A stretch of DNA of 64,000 nt from Caenispirillum salinarum_A (GCF_044803115.1 NZ_CP085224.1:4340001-4404000), one strand, 5' to 3'. Counted from the first letter of the stretch, positions 8,587 through 17,718 are shown. Made by a program: numbers and translations. Notes: generated by a model not told the origin, from the sequence alone.

Positions 8587-8754
8587 GGAGGTCTCCTCTG
8601 TGCGGCTTGGACTGCGGCGGTGGGAAACGACGCCGGCCGGTGCCGGCGGACCCTTACCACCGACGGACAGCCTGCCGCGCCACTGTGGCGCATCTTAGGC
8701 GAGGCGACGGCGGGGCGGCAAGCGGTGTGGTGGTGCTTAGGCGGCGGGCGTGGT

Positions 8755-8937
8755 GCAGCGAGGCCACCAAGACACGAAGAACACCCAGAAGGTGTGCTGA
8801 TGGCAACGCCTTGCGTCAGCGGATAGAGCAATAAGTGCCTGCGGCGCAGCCGCAATCTCTCTTGGTCAAAAAGCGCTCACCGCTGATCCGCGTTCTCCCG
8901 GTTTCTTGGTGTTCTTGGTGTCTTTGTGGCCTCGCCG
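8755..8937. repeat. Inverted-repeat (MITE-like) intergenic element
   Basis: The 358-bp gap 8587-8944 has no gene but holds two arms of about 36 bp in inverted orientation. The left arm is 8755-8790 (contains GAGGCCACCAAGACACGAAG). The right arm is 8902-8937 (contains TTGGTGTCTTTGTGGCCTCG). They match at all but about four positions. The ~110 bp between them contain a smaller palindrome TGCGGC-gca-GCCGCA but no open frame of note. This suggests a non-autonomous mobile or REP-like element, or a long hairpin; no target-site duplication was found by eye. Confidence 0.6.
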
Positions 8938-8944
8938 CACCCCG

Positions 8945-9517
8945 TCAGCCCCGCTTGCCCCCGCCTCCCTTCCCCCGCCGCGTCATCGCCTCCCCCAGGC
9001 CCGCCAGCGCCGCCTTGAGCTTGGGGTTGTCGATGTCCTTCAGCTTGACGTCCAGCGCCCGGCGCTCTTCCTCCGCCAAGGGCGGCGGGTCACCGGGGCG
9101 CTTGGGTCGGGGCGGCAGGGGGCGCTGGTGGATGCGGACATCCGCGATGGCGGGATAGCCGTAGTACCCGTTGATGCGCTGCATGATCTGCGGCGTCAGG
9201 TGCACCAGCTGCGCCGCCAGCGCGCCGTTGGGCACCCGCAGGTGCAGCACCCCGCCCGTCCGGCTTCCCTTGGGGAAGACGATGCGTTCCGGCGCCGACT
9301 CGCGCGCCAGCATGGAGCCGCCGACGATGCTTTCCCAGTGAAACGCGATGTCGCCCTCGCCCAACCCGCGCTTGCCCAGCAGGGGGCGCATGAGCTTCAT
9401 GCCCACCTGGTCGAGGCTGACGGCACCGTTGCGGCGGTCCTCCGACGGCCGGATGCCCCAGCCGCCGGCCTTGGGTTTGCGTTTCGCCGCCGGTTCTTTC
9501 TTCCCGCTGTCGTCCAT
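8945..9517 (-). CDS. DUF721/DciA-like protein
   Basis: A 190-residue protein with a Lys-rich N terminus, a central DUF721 domain (about 28-120: GMKLMRPLLGKRGLGEGDIA through the TGGVLHLRVPNGALAAQLVH strand/helix) and a Pro/charged C-terminal tail. DUF721 proteins include DciA, the ancestral loader or operator of the replicative helicase DnaB in bacteria that lack DnaC. The domain is N-terminal here as in many alphaproteobacteria. It is divergent from mutY with only 46 bp between the start codons, so the two likely share a promoter region. A role in replication initiation is inferred from the family. Confidence 0.8.
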   Translation of the reverse strand: MDDSGKKEPAAKRKPKAGGWGIRPSEDRRNGAVSLDQVGMKLMRPLLGKRGLGEGDIAFHWESIVGGSMLARESAPERIVFPKGSRTGGVLHLRVPNGALAAQLVHLTPQIMQRINGYYGYPAIADVRIHQRPLPPRPKRPGDPPPLAEEERRALDVKLKDIDNPKLKAALAGLGEAMTRRGKGGGGKRG

Positions 9518-9563
9518 GGCACCCTGCGCCGCTTCTGATCCTCGCGAGACTTAGACCCGAACC

Positions 9564-10634
9564 ATGCCGCCGTCCAGAGCCTCCGCCGACGCCCTGCTTT
9601 CCTGGTACGACCGCCACGCCCGCCGCCTGCCGTGGCGCACGCCGCCAGGCGGGCCGGCGCCCGACCCCTACGGCGTGTGGCTGTCGGAGGTGATGCTGCA
9701 GCAGACCACCGTCGCCGCCGTCATTCCTTATTATGAGCGGTTCCTGTCGCGCTGGCCGACGGTGGCGGACCTGGCCGCCGCGCCGCAGGACGACGTGCTG
9801 ACGGAATGGGCGGGGCTCGGCTACTACGCCCGCGCCCGCAATCTGCACAAATGTGCCAAGGTGGTGGCCGGGGAACATGGCGGGGTCTTCCCCGACACCG
9901 AGGACGCCCTGCGCGCCCTGCCCGGCATCGGCGCCTACACCGCCGCCGCCGTGGCCGCCATCGCCTTCGGACGGCCGGCGACGGTGGTGGACGGCAATGT
10001 GGAGCGGGTCATGGCGCGCCTCTTCGCGGTCACCGAGCCCCTGCCCGACAGCAAGACGGAACTGAAACGCCTTGCCGCGACGCTGACGCCGCAACGGCGC
10101 GCCGGCGACTATGCCCAGGCGGTCATGGACCTGGGAGCGACGGTCTGCACGCCGCGCTCGCCGTCCTGCCTCGGCTGCCCGTGGCGGGAGCCTTGCGCGG
10201 CGCAGACGGAAGGTATTCAGGACCAGCTTCCCGGAAAGCGCCGCAAGACGGCCAAGCCGGTGCGCCGGGGCGTCGCCTTCTGGGTGATCGACGGGGACGG
10301 GCGGGCGCTGCTGCGCAAGCGGCCCGAGTCGGGGCTGCTGGGCGGCATGACGGAGGTCCCCTCCACCCCCTGGCTGGAAGACACCACCTGGACGCCCGCA
10401 GACGCCCTGCCCCACGCTCCCGTTGCCGTGGAAGGCTGGCGCCCGCTGCCGGGGCTGGTGCGCCACACCTTCACCCACTTCCATCTTGAGTTGGCGGTGC
10501 TGACGGCGGCCCTGCCGCATCCGGGACCGGAAGATGCCGGGCGCTGGGTGGATGTGACGGAAATGGGCGGGCAGGCGCTGCCCACCGTCATGCGCAAGGT
10601 GGTGAAGCACAGCCTCGCCGGCGCCCTGGATTGA
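9564..10634 (+). CDS. mutY: A/G-specific adenine glycosylase MutY
   Basis: Base-excision repair enzyme that removes adenine mispaired with 8-oxoguanine. The 356-residue protein has the catalytic Glu42 in SEVMLQQTTV, the helix-hairpin-helix ALPGIGAYTAAAV, and catalytic Asp143 in TVVDGNVERV. The [4Fe-4S] cluster cysteines are Cys195, Cys202, Cys205 and Cys211 (C-X6-C-X2-C-X5-C). A C-terminal NUDIX-like domain (about 225-350) recognises 8-oxoG. Length and motif order are normal. Divergently transcribed from the DciA-like gene. Confidence 0.97.
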   Translation: MPPSRASADALLSWYDRHARRLPWRTPPGGPAPDPYGVWLSEVMLQQTTVAAVIPYYERFLSRWPTVADLAAAPQDDVLTEWAGLGYYARARNLHKCAKVVAGEHGGVFPDTEDALRALPGIGAYTAAAVAAIAFGRPATVVDGNVERVMARLFAVTEPLPDSKTELKRLAATLTPQRRAGDYAQAVMDLGATVCTPRSPSCLGCPWREPCAAQTEGIQDQLPGKRRKTAKPVRRGVAFWVIDGDGRALLRKRPESGLLGGMTEVPSTPWLEDTTWTPADALPHAPVAVEGWRPLPGLVRHTFTHFHLELAVLTAALPHPGPEDAGRWVDVTEMGGQALPTVMRKVVKHSLAGALD

Positions 10635-10780
10635 TTGCCGCTAAAATTCCCCGAAACATCGTGCGGAATTGATGCGATGCAGCGTCGTTTCCCCCTAAAG
10701 GCGGAGGCTTGGCGGTGTTATCATCGGGGCATGAAGGACGACCCGTTTCATGTCGTCCACCGTCCAAGGGAGGTTCCGTC

Positions 10781-11071
10781 ATGCTGACCCTTCAGGACTG
10801 CATCGCCTTGAGCGACCTGACCCCCGAGGAACTGATGGTCATCGCCCATCACGAGCACCTGCCCGACATCGTCGCGGTGGAGAAGGGTTATGCCTTCCTC
10901 CAGAAGGAATGGGGCAACCCGGCCCTGCGCCAGATGATGCTCGATGAAGTCTCCGCCGCGCTCCGGGACGGCCGCAAACAGGCGGCGCTGGAGCTTCTGG
11001 CCCAGTTGCGCGAGTGCTGCGAGAAGCATCCGGGCGGGCTCGACCGCCGGCTTCAGCACCGCGAGCACTGA
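10781..11071 (+). CDS. Small conserved-type protein of unknown function
   Basis: Predicted 96-residue soluble, helical protein. It starts MLTLQDCIALSDLTPEELMV and contains IAHHEHLPDIVAVEKGYAFL, so it is acidic and His/Glu-rich in the first half and basic at the end. The ATG at 10781 is chosen because AAGGGAGG lies 8 bp upstream; a start 72 bp earlier would add a low-complexity leader. No signal peptide or membrane segment. A hairpin 38 bp past the stop may terminate it. I do not recognise the family; similar short proteins occur in Rhodospirillales, but no function can be proposed. Confidence 0.75.
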   Translation: MLTLQDCIALSDLTPEELMVIAHHEHLPDIVAVEKGYAFLQKEWGNPALRQMMLDEVSAALRDGRKQAALELLAQLRECCEKHPGGLDRRLQHREH

Positions 11072-11108
11072 CCATCCCATTCCCGCCCTGCCACCCCAAA
11101 CCCGCGCG

Positions 11109-11128
11109 CGCCCGCCACCCGGCGGGCG
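11109..11128 (+). terminator. Hairpin after the 96-residue unknown gene
   Basis: CGCCCGCC-accc-GGCGGGCG forms a perfect 8-bp stem with a four-base loop, followed by TTGTCGCG. The T-tract is poor, so it may be Rho-assisted or only mRNA-stabilising. Confidence 0.45.
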
Positions 11129-11242
11129 TTGTCGCGTCCGGGGGTGGGATCGGCGGCGGTGCGGTGCTATAAGGCGGCCAACGCGGACGCGCCGGATGCG
11201 CGTACCTCCACCAGAGACACCCCGATCACGGACGGCGCGACA

Positions 11243-11893
11243 ATGACCACGCACCCCGAGTTTCCCAACCTGCACGTCCTCGACCACCCGCTGATCCAGC
11301 ACAAGCTGACGCACATGCGGGACAAGACGACCTCGACGCGCACCTTCCGCACCCTGCTGCGCGAGATCTCTCTGCTCATGGGCTACGAGATCACCCGCAA
11401 CCTGCCGCTGGAAACCCGGCGCATCGACACACCCATGGTCGCCATGGACGCGCCCGTCATCCAGGGCAAGAAGGTCGCCATCGTGCCCATCCTGCGGGCC
11501 GGCAACGGCATGGCCGACGGGCTGATGGAGCTGATGCCCGGCGCCCGCGTCGGCCACATCGGCCTGGTGCGCGACCCGGTCACCCACACGCCCAGCGAAT
11601 ACCTGGTCAAACTGCCGGAAGCCGGCGGCCGCACCTTCATCCTGGTCGACCCCATGCTGGCGACGGGCCATTCGGCGGTGCATGCCGTCGACGTGCTGAA
11701 CCGCCACGGCGTCACCGACGACCAGATCCTGTTCGAGGCCCTGGTGGCTGCGCCCGAGGGCATGCGCACCTTCAACGAGTCGCACCCGGACGTGCAGGTC
11801 TACGTCGCCTCGCTGGACGAGCGCCTGGACGACCACGCCTACATCGTTCCCGGCCTCGGCGATGCCGGCGACCGGCTGTTCGGGACCAAATAA
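11243..11893 (+). CDS. upp: Uracil phosphoribosyltransferase
   Basis: Pyrimidine salvage enzyme converting uracil and PRPP to UMP. The 216-residue protein has the PRTase fold: the PRPP loop DPMLATGHSAVHAVD (usually LATGGSA; here His replaces one Gly) and the C-terminal uracil-binding region YIVPGLGDAGDRLFGTK. The conserved VPILRAGNGMADGLMELMPG is present. The start at 11243 gives the usual length; upstream in-frame codons are low complexity. It stands alone between the 96-residue unknown and tenA, with no uraA-type permease beside it. Confidence 0.96.
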   Translation: MTTHPEFPNLHVLDHPLIQHKLTHMRDKTTSTRTFRTLLREISLLMGYEITRNLPLETRRIDTPMVAMDAPVIQGKKVAIVPILRAGNGMADGLMELMPGARVGHIGLVRDPVTHTPSEYLVKLPEAGGRTFILVDPMLATGHSAVHAVDVLNRHGVTDDQILFEALVAAPEGMRTFNESHPDVQVYVASLDERLDDHAYIVPGLGDAGDRLFGTK

Positions 11894-12011
11894 GACGTTC
11901 AGGCGCCACTGCGGCTCTCGCGCCTGACCGGCGCGGGGTCCCAGTCGGCGCCCTATTCGCCCATTTCTGATCGGAATGGGCTCTGGTTCTTCATTTGGAG
12001 GGGGAACAGGC

Positions 12012-12701
12012 ATGAGCGCGGACATCTACCCGCACCTCAAGGCATCCTGCGCCGATTCGTGGGAGGCCTACGTCCACCACGCCTTCTGCCGCCAGCTTGC
12101 CGCCGGCACGCTGCCGGAGGACTGCTTCAGGCACTACCTGACGCAGGACTACCTGTTCCTCATCCACTTCAGCCGCGCCTGGGCGCTGGCCGTTTCCAAG
12201 GCGGAGCACCTGGACGAGATGCGCCATGCGGTCACCGTCACCGACGCGCTGCTCAACCATGAAATGGCGCTGCATGTGAAATACTGCGCCGAATGGGGCC
12301 TGACGGAAGACCAGATGGCCGAGGTGGCGGAAGACCCCGCCAACATCGCCTACACCCGCTACGTGCTGGATCGCGGCCACTCCGGCGACCTGCTGGACCT
12401 TCTGGTGGCGCTGGCGCCCTGCGTCATCGGCTACGCCGAGATCGGTGCCTGGATGGTCAAGCACGCCGACACGAAGATCGAGGGCAACCCCTACCGCGCC
12501 TGGATCGAAATGTATTCCGACGCCGAGTACCAGGAGGTGGCCGCGGGCGCGCGCGGGCTGATCGAGAAGGTCGCCGAGCGCCGCATCGGGGCCGAGCCCA
12601 TCGGAAGCGGGCGCTGGAACACCCTGCGCCAGACCTTCGAGACCGCCACCCGCCTGGAAATCGGCTTCTGGGACATGGGCCTCGCGCCCGCGCGCGGCTG
12701 A
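12012..12701 (+). CDS. tenA: TenA-family thiaminase II / aminopyrimidine aminohydrolase
   Basis: All-helical TenA protein of 229 residues. TenA hydrolyses aminopyrimidine breakdown products of thiamin so that the HMP moiety can be salvaged. Asp46-Tyr47 (LTQDYLFL), the catalytic Cys in LAPCVIGYAEIG and the C-terminal Glu216 in RLEIGFWDM match the TenA-C class. The ATG at 12012 follows GGAGGGGGAACAGG. No other thi genes are adjacent; it is followed 40 bp later by a GH13 enzyme with no obvious functional link, so the exact substrate is uncertain. Confidence 0.92.
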   Translation: MSADIYPHLKASCADSWEAYVHHAFCRQLAAGTLPEDCFRHYLTQDYLFLIHFSRAWALAVSKAEHLDEMRHAVTVTDALLNHEMALHVKYCAEWGLTEDQMAEVAEDPANIAYTRYVLDRGHSGDLLDLLVALAPCVIGYAEIGAWMVKHADTKIEGNPYRAWIEMYSDAEYQEVAAGARGLIEKVAERRIGAEPIGSGRWNTLRQTFETATRLEIGFWDMGLAPARG

Positions 12702-12741
12702 TCCCGCCCCTCTTCCTTCCACCACACACGGACCTCCCGAC

Positions 12742-14373
12742 ATGACCGGCGCCGCCAACCCCGAGGACCACTGGCGCGGAGCCGTGGTCTACCAGGTCTA
12801 CCCGCGTTCGTTCCGCGACGGATCGGGGGACGGCATCGGCGACCTGCCGGGCATCATCGAGAAACTGCCCTATATCGCGTCGCTGGGCGTGGACGCGGTG
12901 TGGATCTCGCCCTTCTTCGCCTCCCCCATGCACGACTTCGGCTACGACGTCAGCGACTACCGCGCCGTCGAGCCCATGTTCGGCACGCTGGCCGATGCCG
13001 ACCGGCTGGTGGCGGAGGCGCATCGCCTCGGGCTCAAGGTGCTCATCGACTTCGTGCTGGCGCACACCAGCGACGAACACCCGTGGTTCAAGGACAGCCG
13101 CGTCTCGCGCGAGGGCGAACACGCCGACTGGTACATCTGGGCCGACCCCAAGCCCGACGGCAGCCCGCCCAACAACTGGCTGTCGGTCTTCGGCGGCGGC
13201 GCCTGGGGGTGGGAGCCGCGGCGGCGGCAGTACTACCTGCACCACTTCCTCAGCACCCAGCCCAAGCTGAACCTGCGGCACGAGCCGGTGGTCAACGCGC
13301 TGGAGGAGATTGCAGCCTGGTGGCTGGACCGGGGCGTGGACGGCTTCCGCCTGGACGCCGTCGACTTCATGGTCAGCGACCCGGAGATGCCGGACAACCC
13401 GCCGCATCCGACGCGCCGCGTCGCGCTGCGCCCCTACAACATGCAGCTCCACGAGAACGACCTCGCCCACCCGGAAACGGTGGACGTGCTCATGCGCCTG
13501 CGCCGGGTGATGGACGACTACCCGGACACCTTCGCCATCGCCGAAGTGGGCAGCGAGCCGGCGAAGATGACCCCGCTGGAGCGCGCCGAGTACTACACGG
13601 CGCAGACCCATGACCCGCGCATCCACATGGCCTACACGCTCGGCCTGATGAAGGGGCCCGGCACCGCGACGGCCTTGCGCGAGGCCATCGATCACGTGGA
13701 GACGCACATCAATTCCGGCTGGCTGTGCTGGGCGTTCTCCAACCACGACGTTGAGCGCGTGGCCAGCCGCTGGGGCGACGGGTCGCCTGCCTCGGCCAAG
13801 CTGTTCAACGCCCTTCTGCTTTCCCTGCGCGGCGCGGTCTGCGTCTATCAGGGGGAAGAACTGGGCCTGACCGAAGCCGACGTGCCGCGGGATCGCCTGC
13901 GCGACCCCTACGGCATCACCTATTACCCCCACTTCAAGGGCCGCGACGGCAGCCGCACCCCCATGCCCTGGACCGACGAGGCGCCCGCCGGCGGCTTCAG
14001 CGACTCGGGCGAAGCGGACCTCTGGCTGCCGCTGCCGCCGGAGCACCTGGAGCGCTGCGTGGCGCGGCAGGAGGCCGACGGCGAGTCGGTGCTGGCCTGC
14101 TGGCGACGGTTCGTTGCCTGGCGCCGCACGCAGGACCCGCTGCGCTTCGGCACCCTGGCGATGCTGCCCGCCGAGGACCCGGTGCTCGCCTTTGTGCGGG
14201 AGCATGACGGCAGCCGCCTCGTCTGCGCGTTCAACCTTGGGGCGGAGCCGGCGACGGTGACCCTGCCGGCCGGCTTGGCGGCCGCGGAAGGCCACGGCTG
14301 GACCGCCACCGCCCCGGCCGCGGACGGCGCTGTGCAACTGGACGGCTGGGGCGCGTGGTTCGGCACGCGCTGA
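12742..14373 (+). CDS. GH13 alpha-glucosidase (oligo-1,6-glucosidase type)
   Basis: Cytoplasmic (no signal peptide) glycoside hydrolase of 543 residues with the alpha-amylase (beta/alpha)8 barrel. The N terminus VVYQVYPRSFRDGSGDGIGD is diagnostic of the oligo-1,6-glucosidase/trehalulose group. The catalytic triad is Asp205 (GFRLDAVDF), Glu268 (IAEVGSE) and Asp336 (SNHDVER); conserved region I is FVLAHTSDEHPWF. A C-terminal beta domain (about 465-543) closes the protein. It likely hydrolyses short alpha-glucosides such as maltose or isomaltose. No sugar transporter or regulator is adjacent, so linkage specificity is open. Confidence 0.93.
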   Translation: MTGAANPEDHWRGAVVYQVYPRSFRDGSGDGIGDLPGIIEKLPYIASLGVDAVWISPFFASPMHDFGYDVSDYRAVEPMFGTLADADRLVAEAHRLGLKVLIDFVLAHTSDEHPWFKDSRVSREGEHADWYIWADPKPDGSPPNNWLSVFGGGAWGWEPRRRQYYLHHFLSTQPKLNLRHEPVVNALEEIAAWWLDRGVDGFRLDAVDFMVSDPEMPDNPPHPTRRVALRPYNMQLHENDLAHPETVDVLMRLRRVMDDYPDTFAIAEVGSEPAKMTPLERAEYYTAQTHDPRIHMAYTLGLMKGPGTATALREAIDHVETHINSGWLCWAFSNHDVERVASRWGDGSPASAKLFNALLLSLRGAVCVYQGEELGLTEADVPRDRLRDPYGITYYPHFKGRDGSRTPMPWTDEAPAGGFSDSGEADLWLPLPPEHLERCVARQEADGESVLACWRRFVAWRRTQDPLRFGTLAMLPAEDPVLAFVREHDGSRLVCAFNLGAEPATVTLPAGLAAAEGHGWTATAPAADGAVQLDGWGAWFGTR

Positions 14374-14473
14374 CATTTCCGTACTGGCCGATGGCCCCAA
14401 TGGCGCGGACGTATTACAGTTTCCACAACCGAAGGGGTAACGGCCGGTATTATACCGACTGGGGAGGATCGCC

Positions 14474-15562
14474 GTGGGCCAGAGGACCGTCATCCGCACC
14501 CGCCGCCACCGCCGTTGGATGACGGCGGCGCGATTCGCGGCGGCGGGACTGATGATCCTGGCGCCGGCGATGCTTTTTCCGCCGCGCGCCGACGCCCGTG
14601 ACCTGGTGGTGCAGAGCGCCTTCCCGCCGGGAATGGCTGCGTTCTCGGAAAGCGAGACGCGCATCTCGGCGGGCGTCGAGTCACTCACCGGCGGCAGCTT
14701 GACCCTCCGCTTTGTGGGGGCCGGCGGGATCGTCGAACCGCAGCATCTGCTGGAAGCCGTGCGCGAGGGCTCCGTTCCCGTCGGCTTCGATTGGATGGGC
14801 TATCATGCCGATCGCGTTCCCCTTGGCGGGCTTGTCGGCTCTATGCCATTCGGCCCCACTCCCTGGGAGTTGTCGGGCTGGCTGTATACCGGCGGTGGCC
14901 TCGCGTTTCTCGAAGCGGCCTACGCCCGCCTGGGCATCGTCGTCCTGCCATGCGACATGCTGCCATCCGCTGCCGGCGGCTGGTTCAAATCCGAAATCCG
15001 CACGGTCGAGGACTTGAAGGGCCTGCGCATCAGGATCGCAGGCCTCGGCGCAGAGGTCCTGAAGCGGCTGGGTAGCGTCCCCTCAAAGGAGCCTGTGGCC
15101 CGAATCTACGACGCGCTGGCGGAAGGCCGCCTCGACGCGGTGGAATTCGCAGCCCCACTGATCGACCAGAGCTTCGGCTTTCACCACTTCACGAAGTACT
15201 ATTACTTCCCGGGCTGGCATCAGCCGGCCAGCCTGAACATCCTGCTTGTCAACCGCACCGTCTGGGACAACCTGGAAGAACGCGAACGGGCTGCCCTGCG
15301 CAAGACCTGCCGCGAGAATGTCCTGCTGGGGCTGGCTGAAGGCGTTGCGCGACAGACGGAAGCCGTCGAGGCTGCCGTCGAGCGTGGAATAGAGGTGCGT
15401 CGCTTCCCCGGCCCGGTCCTGGCTCGTCTCCGTGCCGTATCCCGCGAGGTGGTAGCAGAAGCAGCCTCCCGTCATCCGCTGGCCGCCGACGCGGTGGCGT
15501 CTCTCAGCGAATACGTCGAGCAGGCGCGCCGTTGGAGCGCCCTGCAAGCGCTGCCACGCTAG
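14474..15562 (+). CDS. TRAP-type (DctP family) periplasmic solute-binding protein
   Basis: 362-residue exported binding protein. A basic N terminus and hydrophobic stretch (about 15-38, ending PPRADARD) form a signal peptide. The mature part has DctP-family features: VESLTGGSLTLRFVGAGGIV, then the helix region VEDLKGLRIRIAGLGAEVLK and the Arg that binds carboxylates in TRAP proteins. GTG start preceded by GGGGAGGATC. No dctQ/dctM permease genes flank it. Instead a membrane histidine kinase begins 17 bp downstream, suggesting that the protein is a periplasmic ligand sensor for that kinase. A palindrome CGGTA-tta-TACCG lies at 14445-14457, just ahead of the ribosome-binding site. Confidence 0.88.
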   Translation: MGQRTVIRTRRHRRWMTAARFAAAGLMILAPAMLFPPRADARDLVVQSAFPPGMAAFSESETRISAGVESLTGGSLTLRFVGAGGIVEPQHLLEAVREGSVPVGFDWMGYHADRVPLGGLVGSMPFGPTPWELSGWLYTGGGLAFLEAAYARLGIVVLPCDMLPSAAGGWFKSEIRTVEDLKGLRIRIAGLGAEVLKRLGSVPSKEPVARIYDALAEGRLDAVEFAAPLIDQSFGFHHFTKYYYFPGWHQPASLNILLVNRTVWDNLEERERAALRKTCRENVLLGLAEGVARQTEAVEAAVERGIEVRRFPGPVLARLRAVSREVVAEAASRHPLAADAVASLSEYVEQARRWSALQALPR

Positions 15563-15579
15563 GTGCGGGAGCCGGTACG

Positions 15580-17697
15580 ATGTCGCGAACCGCACGCTAC
15601 TTCCGCCGCACCGGCCGGCAGCCCGGCTCCTTTCTGGTCATCGGGCTGGCGCTGACCCTGCTCATCTGGCTCATGGGCGGCGGGTTCGCCTGGCATTCCC
15701 GCGCAACAGAGGAAGACCGCGCCCACGACATGGCCCGCGGCGTCGCCGGAACCCTGGCGTTCAACGCCGCCGCCACGCTGGGGAACATCGGCGCGGCCCT
15801 GCGCGACCTCTCGCAGGAACTCGGCGACAACTGGTCGCGCTACACCTTCGAGCGTTTCCGCGCCACGGCCCTGCTGCGCACGGGCCTTAGCGGCGTGCCG
15901 GCGGTGCGGGATGCGATCGTTCTGGACGCCCAGGGCAACGTCCTGCACCGCCACGACCGACCGGAACCGGTGGACCTGTCGCTCGCCGACTGGGCGGCCT
16001 TCAGCGCCCACGCGACGGAAACCGACGACATCCTGCGCCTGTCCGTGCGGCCCGGCGCCGACGAGCCGCTTACCGCCAGCCGCCGCATCACCGGCCCGGA
16101 CGGGCGGTTCATGGGCGTGGTGCTGATGACGCTCGACCGCGCCGTCCTGCAACGCGAGATGCATGCGGGGCGGCTGTGGGACGGGGCGGTGGTCGGCCTG
16201 CACGCCGCCGACGGCACGGTTCTCGCGCAGACGTCCGGCGCCGAACACCCGCCCGTGCCGATGCCCGAGCAGTTCGCCGAGGCGCTGACGGATCCGCAGG
16301 AGCCCGGCGCCGCCGCCCCCGACGTTTCCGAAGCCAGCGACGGCAGCGACTACATCGTCGCCTTCGACCGGGTCGGCACCCTGCCGCTCGCCGTCGGCAT
16401 CGCCGTTCCCAAAGCCGAGGCGCTGGCCCGGTGGCGCGAGGACACAACCCGCTATTTCCTCCTGCTGGTGACGCTGACCCTTGTGCTGGTGGTGACGGGA
16501 CTGTCTCTGCGCCGGGCGGTGCGCGCGCTGTCGGAGAACCAGCGGAAGGTGACCGAGAACGAGCGCCGCTTCCGCTCCATCTTCAACAACGCCGGCGCCG
16601 GCATCGCCCTGGTCGACGACCACGGCAAGGTGGCCGAGATGAACGAGGAATTCGCCCGCATCCTCCACCGCGACCGCGGCGACCTCATCGGCCGCGACCT
16701 GCTGGAGCTGAGTCACCCGGACGACCTGGAAAGCAGCGCCGAGCAGGCGTGGACCGTGCGCCGCGGCGAGGCGCTGTCGGCACAGTACGAAAAGCGGTTC
16801 CTGCTGCCCGGCGGCGGAACGGTTTGGGTGGAGGTCTCCCTGAGCCCGCAGCTGGACGTCGCCAGCCGCGACCTGGCGCCCGTCCGGCCACACGGCAGCG
16901 TGGTGGTGGCGCGCGACATCACGTCCCGCCGGGCGGCGCGGGAAGTGATCCAGGAAAAGACCCGCGCGCTGGAACGCTCCAACGTCGAACTGGAGGAATT
17001 CGCCTACGTCGCCTCCCACGACCTGCAGGAGCCGCTGCGCACGGTGGCAAGCTACCTGCAACTCCTTGAACGCCGCCACGGCGACAAGCTGGACGGCGAC
17101 GCGCGGGACTACATCCGCTATGCCGTCGACGGGGCGCACCGCATGTCCGGACTGATCCAGGACCTGCTGCAGTATTCCCGCGTCGGCCGCATGGGACGCC
17201 CGCTGGCGCCGCTGCCGCTGGCGCGCCCGCTGGCCTCGGCGGTTCATGGGCTGGCGAGCGCCATTGCCGAGAACGGGGCGAGCGTCTCGCTGCCCGACGA
17301 CCCGCCGGTAATCCTGGGCGACGAGCCCGAAATCACGCGCCTGTTCCAGAACCTGATCGGCAACGCGATCAAGTACCGCCACCCCGACCGCGCGCCCGAA
17401 GTGCAGGTAACCCTTGCCGAAGGCGAGGGCGAATGGATCATCGCGGTAGCCGACAACGGCATCGGCATCGAGGGCCGCTACTTCGAGAAGGTCTTCAAGA
17501 TCTTCCAGCGCCTGCACGGCCGCGACGAGTACGACGGGACCGGCGTCGGGCTGTCCATCTGCAAGAAGATCGCCGAGCGCCACGGCGGCCGCATCTGGGT
17601 CACCAGCACGCCCGGCGAAGGCTCGGTGTTCCGTGTCGCCCTGCCGAAACTGAAGACGGAGGCGGCGAGACGCCACCGGGACGCGGAGGTCGCGTGA
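15580..17697 (+). CDS. Membrane PAS-domain sensor histidine kinase
   Basis: 705-residue hybrid-free histidine kinase. Two membrane helices (about 17-38 and 291-311) enclose a ~250-residue periplasmic sensor (dCache/CHASE-like). A PAS domain follows (about 330-450: FRSIFNNAGAGIALVDDHGK). The HisKA dimerisation domain has the phosphorylated His480 in VASHDLQEPLRTVASYL, and the HATPase domain (about 575-690) has NAIKYRH, DNGIGIE and GTGVGLSICKK. The HisKA variant resembles bacteriophytochrome-type kinases. The ATG at 15580 sits 17 bp after the binding-protein gene and follows GTGCGGGAG. No response regulator is adjacent; the signal probably comes through the upstream binding protein. Confidence 0.93.
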   Translation: MSRTARYFRRTGRQPGSFLVIGLALTLLIWLMGGGFAWHSRATEEDRAHDMARGVAGTLAFNAAATLGNIGAALRDLSQELGDNWSRYTFERFRATALLRTGLSGVPAVRDAIVLDAQGNVLHRHDRPEPVDLSLADWAAFSAHATETDDILRLSVRPGADEPLTASRRITGPDGRFMGVVLMTLDRAVLQREMHAGRLWDGAVVGLHAADGTVLAQTSGAEHPPVPMPEQFAEALTDPQEPGAAAPDVSEASDGSDYIVAFDRVGTLPLAVGIAVPKAEALARWREDTTRYFLLLVTLTLVLVVTGLSLRRAVRALSENQRKVTENERRFRSIFNNAGAGIALVDDHGKVAEMNEEFARILHRDRGDLIGRDLLELSHPDDLESSAEQAWTVRRGEALSAQYEKRFLLPGGGTVWVEVSLSPQLDVASRDLAPVRPHGSVVVARDITSRRAAREVIQEKTRALERSNVELEEFAYVASHDLQEPLRTVASYLQLLERRHGDKLDGDARDYIRYAVDGAHRMSGLIQDLLQYSRVGRMGRPLAPLPLARPLASAVHGLASAIAENGASVSLPDDPPVILGDEPEITRLFQNLIGNAIKYRHPDRAPEVQVTLAEGEGEWIIAVADNGIGIEGRYFEKVFKIFQRLHGRDEYDGTGVGLSICKKIAERHGGRIWVTSTPGEGSVFRVALPKLKTEAARRHRDAEVA

Positions 17698-17718
17698 CAA
17701 CCGCCCGGCGCCCCTGCC

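Noticed and set aside
12742..14373. Trehalose synthase or secreted amylase
   Set aside because: No signal peptide and no adjoining maltokinase domain; the N-terminal motif and length fit an intracellular oligo-1,6-glucosidase better.
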